From Larix kaempferi (lineage: Eukaryota > Streptophyta > Pinopsida > Pinales > Pinaceae), in contig BSBM01000200.1 in the NCBI GenBank assembly GCA_027924585.1, positions 2,666,001 through 2,730,000 of the forward strand: a stretch of 64,000 nucleotides of DNA, in the 5' to 3' direction. Below the pieces are notes generated by a model. It was not told the DNA's origin, did not search any database, and worked only from the letters and a program-made list of their open reading frames with translations. Shown here in pieces: positions 52,925-63,500 of the stretch (position 1 is its first letter; every line of letters starts with the position of its first letter). The translations under genes and the position numbers were made by a program.

Positions 52925-55900
52925 TGCGTCCGGAAATAATAAAAGCTTACTTCCCCCATTTTTTAAAATCACAGCTTCTAGAAGGTTTACATGATTTCGC
53001 AAAAAACACGATTTTTTAGAAAATGTGTTTTATTTCATAAATGGAATAAACAAAGTATGCACATTCTACGTCATAACGACTTTCTATAGTTTGCGCATGC
53101 GTCCGGAAATAAGAAAAGCTTACTTCCCCCGTTTTTTAAAATCACAGCTTCTAGAAGGTTTACATGATTTCTTAAAAAACACGAGTTTTTAGAAAATATG
53201 TTTTATTTCGTAAATGGAATAAACAAAGTATGCACATTCTACATCATAACGACTTTCTATAGATTGAGCATAAGTTTGGAAATAAGAAAAGCTTACTTCC
53301 CCCGTTTTTTAAAATCACAGTTTCTAGAAGGTTTACATGATTTCGTAAAAAACACGAGTTTTTAGAAAATGTGTTTTATTTCATAAATGGAATCAACAAA
53401 GTATGCACATTCTACGTCATAACGACTTTCTATAGTTTGCGCATTCGTTTGGAAATAAGAAAAGCTTACTTCCACCGTTTTTTAAAATCACAGCTTCTAG
53501 AAGGTTTACATTATTTCGTAAAAAACACGAGTTTTTAGAAAATGTGCTTTATTTCATAAATGGAATCTACAAAGTATGCACATTCTACGTCATAACGACT
53601 TTCTATGGTTTGCGCATGCGTCTGGAAATAAGAAAAGCTTACTTTCACCATTTTTTAAAGTCACAGCTTCTAGAAGGTTTACATGATTTCCTAAAAAACA
53701 CGAGTTTTTAGAAAATATGTTTTATTTCATAAATGGAATGAACAAAGTATGCACATTCTACGTCATAACGATGTTCTATAGTTTGCGCATGCGTTTGGAA
53801 ATAAGAAAAGCTTACTTCCAACGTTTTTTTAAATCACAGCTTCTGGAAGGTTTACATGATTTCTTAAAAAACACGAGTTTTTAGAAAATGTGTTTTATTT
53901 CATAAATGGAATCAACAAAGTATGCACATTGTACATCATAACGACTTTCTATAGTTTGCGCATGCGTTTGGAAATAAGAAAAGCTTACTTCCCCTGTTTT
54001 TTAAAATCACAGCTTCTAGAAGGTTTACATGATTTCTTAAAAAACACGAGTTTTTAGAAAATGTGTTTTATTTCATAAATGGAATCAACAAAGTATGCAC
54101 ATTCTACGTCATAACGACTTTCTATAGTTTGTGTATGTATCCGGAAATAAGAAAAGCTTACTTCCCCCGTTTTTTAAAATCACAGCTTCGAGAAGGTTTA
54201 CATGATTTCTTAAAAAACACGAGTTTTTAGAAAATGTGTTTTATTTCATAAATGGAATCAACAAAGTATGCACATTCTACGTCATAATGACTTTCTATAG
54301 TTTGCGCATGCATTTGGAAATAAGAAAAGCTTACTTCCCCCGTTTTTTAAAATCACAGCTTCTAAAAGGTTTACAGGATTTGTTAAAAAACACGAGTTTT
54401 TAGAAAATGTGTTTTATTTCATAAATGGAATCAACAAAGTATGCACATTCTACATCATAACGACTTTCTATAGTTTGCGCATGCGTTTGAAAATAAGAAA
54501 AGCTTACTTCCCCCGTTTTTTAAAATCACAGCTTCTAGAAGGTTTACATGATTTCTTAAAAAACACGAGTTTTTAGAAAATGTGTTTTATTTCATAAATG
54601 GAATCAACAAAGTATGCACATTCTACGTCATAACGACTTTCTATAGTTTGTGTATGCATCCGGAAATAAGAAAAGCTTACTTCCCCCGTTTTTTAAAATC
54701 ACAACTTCGAGAAGGTTTACATGATTTCTTAAAAAACACGAGTTTTTAGAAAATGTGTTTTATTTCATAAATGGAATCAACAAAGTATGCACATTCTACG
54801 TCATAACGACTTTCTATACTGTTTGCGCATGCATTTGGAAATAAGAAAAGCTTACTTCCCCCGTTTTTTAAAATCACAGCTTCTAAAAGGTTTACAGGAT
54901 TTGTTAAAAACACGAGTTTTTAGAAAATGTGTTTTATTTCATAAATGGAATCTACATAGTATGCACATTCTACGTCATAACAACTTTCTATAGTTTGCGC
55001 ATTCGTCCGGAAATAAGAAAAGCTTACTTCCACCGTTTTTTAAAATCACAGCTTCTAGAAGGTTTACATGATTTCTTAAAAAACACGAGTTTTTAGAAAA
55101 TGTGTTTTATTTCATAAATGGAATCAACAAAGTATGCACATTCTACGTCATAACAACTTTCTATAATTTGCGCATTCATCCGGAAAAAAGAAAAGCTTAC
55201 TTCCACCGTTTTTTAAAATCACAGCTTCTAGAAGGTTTACATGATTTCTTAAAAAACACGAGTTTTTAGAAAATGTGTTTTATTTCATAAATGGAAACAA
55301 CAAAGTATGCACATTCTACATCATAAGGACTTTCTATAGTTTGCGCATTCGTCCGGAAATAAGAAAATGTTACTTCCCCCGTTTTTTAAAATCACAGCTT
55401 CTAGAATGTTTACATGATTTCGTAAAAAACACGAGTTTTTAGAAAATGTGTTTTATTTCATAAATGGAATCTACAAATTATGCACATTCTACGTCATAAC
55501 GACTTTCTATAGTTTGCGCATTCGTCCGGAAATAAGAAAAGCTTACTTCCACCATTTTTTAAAATCACAGCTTCTAGAAGGTTTACATGATTTCCTAAAA
55601 AACACGAGTTTTTAGAAAATGTGTTTTATTTCATAAATGGAATCAACAAAGTATGCACATTCTACGTCATACCGACTTTCTATAGTTTGTGCATGCGTCC
55701 GGAAATAGGAAAAGCTTACTTCCACCGTTTTTTAAAATCACAGCTTTTAGAAGGTTTACATGATTTCGTAAAAAACACGATTTTTTAGAAAATGTGTTTT
55801 ATTTCATAAATGGAAACTTCAAAGTATGCACATTCTACGTCATAACGACTTTCTATAGTTTTGCGCATGCATCCGGAAATAAGAAAAGCTTACTTCCCCC

Positions 55901-57590
55901 GTTTTTTAAAATCACAGCTTCTAGAAGGTTTACATGATTTCTTAAAAAACACGAGTTTTTAGAAAATATCTTTTATTTCATAAATGGAATAAACAAAGTA
56001 TGCAAATTCTACATCATAACGACTTTCTATAGTTTGCGCATGCGTCCGGAAATAAGAAAAGCTTACTAACCCCGTTTTTTAAAAGCACAGCTTCTAGAAG
56101 GTTTACATGATTTCTTAAAAAACACGAGTTTTTAGAAAATATGTTTTATTTCGTAAATGGAATAAACAAAGTATGCACATTCTATGTCATAACGACTTTC
56201 TATAGATTGAAGATAAGTTTGGAAATAAGAAAAGCTTACTTCCCCCGTTTTTTAAAATCACAGCTTCTAGAAGGTTTACATGATTTCTTAAAAAACACGA
56301 GTTTTTAGAAAATGTCTTTTTTTTTAATAAATGGAATCAACAAAGTATGCACATTCTACGTCATAACGACTTTCTATAGTTTGCGTATGTGTCCGGAAAT
56401 AAGAAAAGCTTACTTCCCCCGTTTTTTAAAATCACAGCTTCGAGAAGGTTTACATGATTTCTTAAAAAACACGAGTTTTTAGAAAATGTGTTTTATTTCA
56501 TAAATGGAATCAACAAAGTATGCACATTCTACGTCATAACGACATTCTATAGTTTGCGCATGCGTCCGGAAATAAGAAACGCTTACTTCCCCCGTTTTTT
56601 AAAATCACAGCTTCTAGAAGGTTTACATGATTTCGAAAAAAACACGAGTTTTTAGAAAATGTGTTTTATTTCATAAATGGGATCAACAAAGTATGCACAT
56701 TCTACGTCATAAGGACTTTCTATAGTTTGCGCATTCGTCCGGAAATAAGAAAATGTTACTTCCCCCGTTTTTTAAAATCACAGCTTCTAGAATGTTTACA
56801 TGATTTCGTAAAAAACATGAGTTTTTAGAAAATGTGTTTTATTTCATAAATGGAATCTACAAAGTATGCACATTCTACGTCATAACGACTTTCTATAGTT
56901 TGCGCATTCGTCCGGAAATAAGAAAAGCTTACTTCCACCATTTTTTAAAATCACAGCTTCTAGAAGGTTTACATGGTTTCCTAAAAAACACGAGTTTTTA
57001 GAAAATGTGTTTTATTTCATAAATGGAATCAACAAAGTATGCACATTCTACGTCATACCGACTTTCTATAGTTTGTGCATGCGTCCGGAAATAGGAAAAG
57101 CTTACTTCCACCGTTTTTTAAAATCACAGCTTCTAGAAGGTTTACATGATTTCGTAAAAAACACGATTTTTTAGAAAATGTGTTTTATTTCATAAATGGA
57201 AACTTCAAAGTATGCACATTCTACGTCATAACGACTTTCTATAGTTTTGCGCATGCATCTGGAAATAAGAAAAGCTTACTTCCCCCGTTTTTTAAAATCA
57301 CAGCTTCTAGAAGGTTTACATGATTTCTTAAAAAACAAGAGTTTTTAGAAAATATGTTTTATTTCATAAATGGAATAAACAAAGTATGCAAATTCTACGT
57401 CATAACGACTTTATATAGTTTGCGCATGCGTCCGGAAATAAGAAAAGCTTACTTCCCCCGTTTTTTAAAAGCACAGCTTCTAGAAGGTTTACATGATTTC
57501 TTAAAAAACACGAGTTTTTAGAAAATATGTTTTATTTCGTAAATGGAATAAACAAAGTATGCACATTCTATGTCATAACGACTTTCTATA
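52925..57590. repeat. Satellite block F2 (~4.65 kb), near twin of F1
   Basis: The F1 marker series recurs from TTTCGCAAAAAACACG (52,990s) through ATAGATTGAGCATAAG (53,258), the T-run monomer (56,317) and GTTTTGCGC (55,858 and 57,244). I noticed only scattered differences: CCAACGTTTT and CTTCTGGAAGG near 53.82 and 53.84 kb, a two-base insertion TATACTGTTTGCG at about 54,818, GTCTTTTTTTTT near 56,316, and GGGATCAAC near 56,680. The offset drifts from 26,825 to 26,827 bp because of the small insertion. Confidence 0.92.
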
Positions 57591-60500
57591 GATTGAACAT
57601 AAGTTTGGAAATAAGAAAAGCTTACTTCCCCCGTTTTTTAAAATCACAGCTTCTAGAAGGTTTACATGATTTCGTAAAAAACACGAGTTTTTAGAAAATG
57701 TGTTTTTTTTTAATAAATGGAATCAACAAAGTATGCACATTCTACGTCATAACGACTTTCTATAGTTTGCGTATGTGTCCGGAAATAGGAAAAGCTTACT
57801 TCCCCCGTTTTTTAAAATCACAGCTTCGAGAAGGTTTACATGATTTCTTAAAAAACACGAGTTTTTAGAAAATGTGTTTTATTTCATAAATGGAATCAAC
57901 AAAGTATGCACATTCTACGTCATAACGACTTTATATAGTTTGCGCATGCATTTGGAAATAAGAAAAGCTTACTTCCCCCGTTTTTTAAAATCACAGCTTC
58001 TAGAAGGTTTACAGGATTTGTTAAAAAACACGAGTTTTTAGAAAATGTGTTTTATTTCATAAATGGAATCAACAAAGTATGCACATTCTACGTCATAACG
58101 ACTTTCTATAGTTTGCGCATGCATTTGGAAATAAGAAAAGCTTACTTCCCCCGTTTTTTTAAATAACAGCTTCTAGAAGGTTTACATGATTTCTTAAAAA
58201 ACACGAGTTTTTAGAAAATGTGTTTTATTTCATAAATGGAATCAACAAAGTATGCACATTCTACGTCATAACGACTTTCTATAGTTTGTGTATGCATCCG
58301 GAAATAAGAAAAGCTTACTTCCCCCGTTTTTTAAAATCACAGCTTCTAAAAGGTTTACAGGATTTGTTAAAAACACGAGTTTTTAGAAAATGTGTTTTAT
58401 TTCATAAATGGAATCTACAAAGTATGCACATTCTACGTCATAACGAATTTCTATAGTTTGCGCATGCGTCCGGAAATAAGAAAAGCTTACTTCCACCATT
58501 TTTTAAAATCACAGCTTCTAGAAGGTTTACATGATTTCGTAAAAAACACGAGTTTTTAGAAAATGTGTTTTATTTCAAAAATTGAATCTACAAAGTATGC
58601 ACATTCTACGTCATAACGACTTTCTATAGTTTGCGCATGCGTCCGGAAATAAGAAAAGCTTACTTCCCCCTTTTTTTAAAATCACAGCTTCTAGAAGGTT
58701 TACATGATTTCTTAAAAAACTAGAGTTTTTAGAAAATGTGTTTTATTTCATAAATGGAATCAACAAAGAATGCACATTCTACGTCATAACGACTTTCGAT
58801 AGTTTGCGCATTCGTCCGGAAATAAGAAAAGCTTACTTCCACCGTTTTTTAAAATCACAGCTTCTAGAAGGTTTACATGATTTCGTAAAAAACACGAGTT
58901 TTTAGAAAATGTGCTTTATTTCATAAATGGAATCTACAAAGTATGCACATTCTACGTCATAACGACTTTCTATGGTTTGCGCATGTGTCTGGAAATATGA
59001 AAAGCTTACTTTCACCATTTTTTAAAGTCACAGCTTCTAGAAGGTTTACATGATTTCCTAAAAAACACGAGTTTTTAGAAAATATGTTTTATTTCATAAA
59101 TGGAATGAACAAAGTATGCACATTCTACGTCATAACGACGTTATATAGTTTGCGCATGCGTTTGGAAATAAGAAAAGCTTACTTCCCCCGTTTTTTTAAA
59201 TCACAGCTTCTAGAAGGTTTACATGATTTCTTAAAAAACACGAGCTTTTAGAAAATGTGTTTTATTTCATAAATGGAATCAACAAAGTATGCACATTCTA
59301 CATCATAACGACTTTCTATAGTTTGGGCATGCGTTTGGAAATAAGAAAAGCTTACTTCCCCCGTTTTTTAAAATCACAGCTTCTAGAAGGTTTACATGAT
59401 TTCTTAAAAAACACGAGTTTTTAGAAAATGTGTTTTATTTCATAAATGGAATCAACAAAGTATGCACATTCTACGTCATAACGACTTTCTATAGTTTGTG
59501 TATGCATCCGGAAATAAGAAAAGCTTACTTCCCCCTTTTTTTAAAATCACAGCTTCGAGAAGGTTTACATGATTTCTTAAAAAACACGAGTTTTTAGAAA
59601 ATGTGTTTTATTTCATAAATGGAATCAACAAAGTATGCACATTCTACGTCATAACGACTTTCTATAGTTTGCGCATGCATTTGGAAATAAGAAAAGCTTA
59701 CTTCCCCCGTTTTTTAAAATCACAGCTTCTAAAAGCTTACATGATTCGTCCGGAAATAAGAAAAGCTTACTTCCACCGTTTTTTTAAATCACAGATTCTA
59801 GAAGGTTTACATGATTTCGTAAAAAACACGAGATTTTAGAAAATGTGTTTTATTTCATATATGGAATCTATAAAGTATGCACATTTTACGTCATAACGAC
59901 TCTCTATAGTTTGCGCATGCGTCCGGAAATAACAAAAGCTTTCTTCCCCCGTTTTTTAAAATCACAGCTTCTAGAAGGTTTATATGATTTCTTAAAAAAC
60001 ACGAGTTTTTAGAAAATGTGTTTTATTTCATAAATGGAATCAACAAAGTATGCACATTCTACGTCATAACGACTTTCTATAGTTTGCGCATGCGTTTGGA
60101 AATAAGAAAAGCTTACTTCCCCCATTTTTTAAAATCACAGCTTCTAGAAGGTTTACAGGATTTGTTAAAAAACACGAGTTTTTAGAAAATGTGTTTTATT
60201 TCATAAATGGAATCAAGAAAGTATGCACATTCTACCTCCTAACGACTTTTATATTTTGTGCATGCGTCCGGAAATAAGAAAAGTTTACTTCCCCCGTTTT
60301 TTAAAATCACAGCTTCTAGAAGGTTTACATGATTTCTTAAAAAACATGAGTTTTTAGAAAATGTGTTTTATTTCATAAATGGAATCAACAAAGTATGCAC
60401 ATTCTACGTCATAACGACTTTCTAAAGTTTGCGCATGCGTTTGGCAATAAGAAAAGCTTACTTCCCCCATTTTCTAAAATCACAGCTTCTAGAAGCTTTA

Positions 60501-63500
60501 CATGATTTCTTAAAAAACACGAGTTGTTAGAAAATGTGTTTTATTTCATAAACGGAATCAACAAAGTATGCACATTCTACGACATAACGAGTTTCTATAG
60601 TTTGCGCATGCGTCTGCAAATAAGAAAAGCTTACTTCCCCCGTTTTTTAAAATCACAGCTTCTAGAAGGTTTACATGATTTCGTAAAAAACATGAGTTTT
60701 TAGAAAATGTGTTTTATTTCATAAATGGAATCAACAAAGTATGCACATTCTACATCATAACGACTTTCTATAGTTTGCGCATGCGTTTGGAAATAAGAAA
60801 AGCTTACTTCCCCCGTTTTTTAAAATCACAGCTTCTAGAAGGTTTACATGATTTCTTAAAAAACACGAGTTTTTAGAAAATGTGTTTTATTTCATAAATG
60901 GAATCAACAAAGTATGCACATTCTACGTCATAACGACTTTCTATAGTTTGTGTATGCATCCGGAAATAAGAAAAGCTTACTTCCCCCGTTTTTTAAAATC
61001 ACAGCTTCGGGAAGGTTTACATGATTTCTTAAAAAACACGAGTTTTTAGAAAATGTGTTTTATTTCATAAATGGAATCAACAAAGTATCCACATTCTACG
61101 TCATAACGACTTTCTATAGTTTGTGTATGTGTCCGAAAATAAGAAAAGCTTACTTCCCCCGTTTTTTAAAATCACAGCTTCTAAAAGGTTTACATGATTT
61201 CTTAAAAAACACGAGTTTTTAGAAAATGTGTTTTATTTCATAAATGGAATCAACAAAGTATGCACATTCTACATCATAACGACTTTCTATAGTTTTCGCA
61301 TTCGTTTGGAAATAAGAAAAGCTTACTTCCCCCGTTTTTTAAAATCATAGCTTCTAGAAGGTTTACATGATTTCGTAAAAAACACGAGTTTGTAGAAAAT
61401 GTGTTTTATTTCATAAATGGAATCAACAAAGTATGCACATTCTACGTCATAACGACTTTCTATAGTTTGCGCATTCGTTTGGAAATAAGAAAAGCTTACT
61501 TCCCCCGTTTTTTAAAATCACAGCTTCTCGAAGGTTTATATGATTTCGTAAAAAACACGTGTTTTTAGAAAATGTGCTTTATTTCATAAATGGAATCTAC
61601 AAAGTATGCACATTCTACGTCATAACGACTTTCTATGGTTTGCGCATGTGTCTGGAAATAAGAAAAGCTTACTTTCACCATTTTTTAAAGTCACAGCTTC
61701 TAGAAGGTTTACATGATTTCCTAAAAAACACGAGTTTTTAGAAAATATGTTTTATTTCATAAATGGAATGAACAAAGTATGCACATTCTACGTCATAACG
61801 ACGTTATATAGTTTGCGCATGCGTTTGGAAATAAGAAAAGCTTACTTCCGCCGTTTTTTTAAATCACAGCTTCTAGAAGGTTTACATGATTTCTTAAAAA
61901 ACACGAGTTTTTAGAAAATGTGTTTTATTTCATAAATGGAATCAACAAAGTATGCACATTCTACATCATAACGACTTTCTATAGTTTGCGCATGCGTTTG
62001 GAAATAAGAAAAGCTTACTTCCCCCGTTTTTTTAAAATCACAGCTTCTAGAAGGTTTACATGATTTCTTAAAAAACACGAGTTTTTAGAAAATGTGTTTT
62101 ATTTCATAAACGGAATCAACAAAGTATGCACATTCTACGTCATAACGACTTTCTATAGTTTGTGTATGCATCCGGAAATAAGAAAAGCTTACTTCCCCCG
62201 TTTTTTAAAATCACAGCTTCGAGAAGGTTTACATGATTTCTTAAAAAACACGAGTTTTTAGAAAATGTGTTTTATTTCATAAATGGAATCAACAAAGTAT
62301 GCACATTCTACGTCATAACGACTTTCTATAGTTTGAGCATGCATTTGGAAATAAGAAAAGCTTACTTCCCCCGTTTTTTAAAATCACAGCTTCTAAAAGG
62401 TTTACAGGATTTGTTAAAAAACACGAGTTTTTAGAAAATGTGTTTTATTTCATAAATGGAATCAACAAAGTATGCACATTCTACATCATAACAACTTTCT
62501 ATAGTTTGCGCATGCGTTTGGAAATAAGAAAAGCTTACTTCCCCCGTTTTTTAAAATCACAGCTTCTAAAAGGTTTACATGATTTCTTAAAAAACACGAG
62601 TTTTTAGAAAATGTGTTTTATTTCATAAATGGAATCAACAAAGTATGCACATTCTACGTCATAACGACTTTCTATAGTTTGTGTATGCATCCGGAAATAA
62701 GAAAAGCTTACTTCCCCCATTTTTTAAAATCACAGCTTCGAGAAGGTTTACATGATTTCTTAAAAAACACGAGTTTTTAGAAAATGTGTTTTATTTCATA
62801 AATGGAATCAACAAAGTATGCACATTCTACGTCATAACGACTTTCTATAGTTTGCGCATGCATTTGGAAATAAGAAAAGCTTACTTCCCCCGTTTTTTAA
62901 AATCACAGCTTCTAAAAGGTTTACAGGATTTGTTAAAAAACACGAGTTTTTAGAAAATGTGTTTTATTTCATAAATGGAATCTACAAAGTATGCACATTC
63001 TACGTCATAACAACTTTCTATAGTTTGCGCATTCGTCCGGAAATAAGAAAAGCTTACTTCCACCGTTTTTTAAAATCACAGCATCTAGAAGGTTTACATG
63101 ATTTCTTAAAAAACACGAGTTTTTAGAAAATGTGTTTTATTTCATAAATGGAATCAACAAAGTATGCACATTCTACGTCATAACAACTTTCTATATTTTG
63201 CGCATTCGTCCGGAAAAAAGAAAAGCTTACTTCCACCGTTTTTTAAAATCACAGTTTCTAGAAGGTTTACATGATTTCTTAAAAAACACGAGTTTTTAGA
63301 AAATTTGTTTTATTTCATAAATGGAAACAACAAAGTATGCACATTCTACGTCATAACGACTTTCTATAGTTTGCGCATTCGTCCGGAAATAAGAAAAGCT
63401 TACTTCCACCATTTTTTAAAATCACAGCTTCTAGAAGGTTTACATGATTTCCTAAAAAACACGAGTTTTTAGAAAATGTGTTTTATTTCATAAATGGAAT

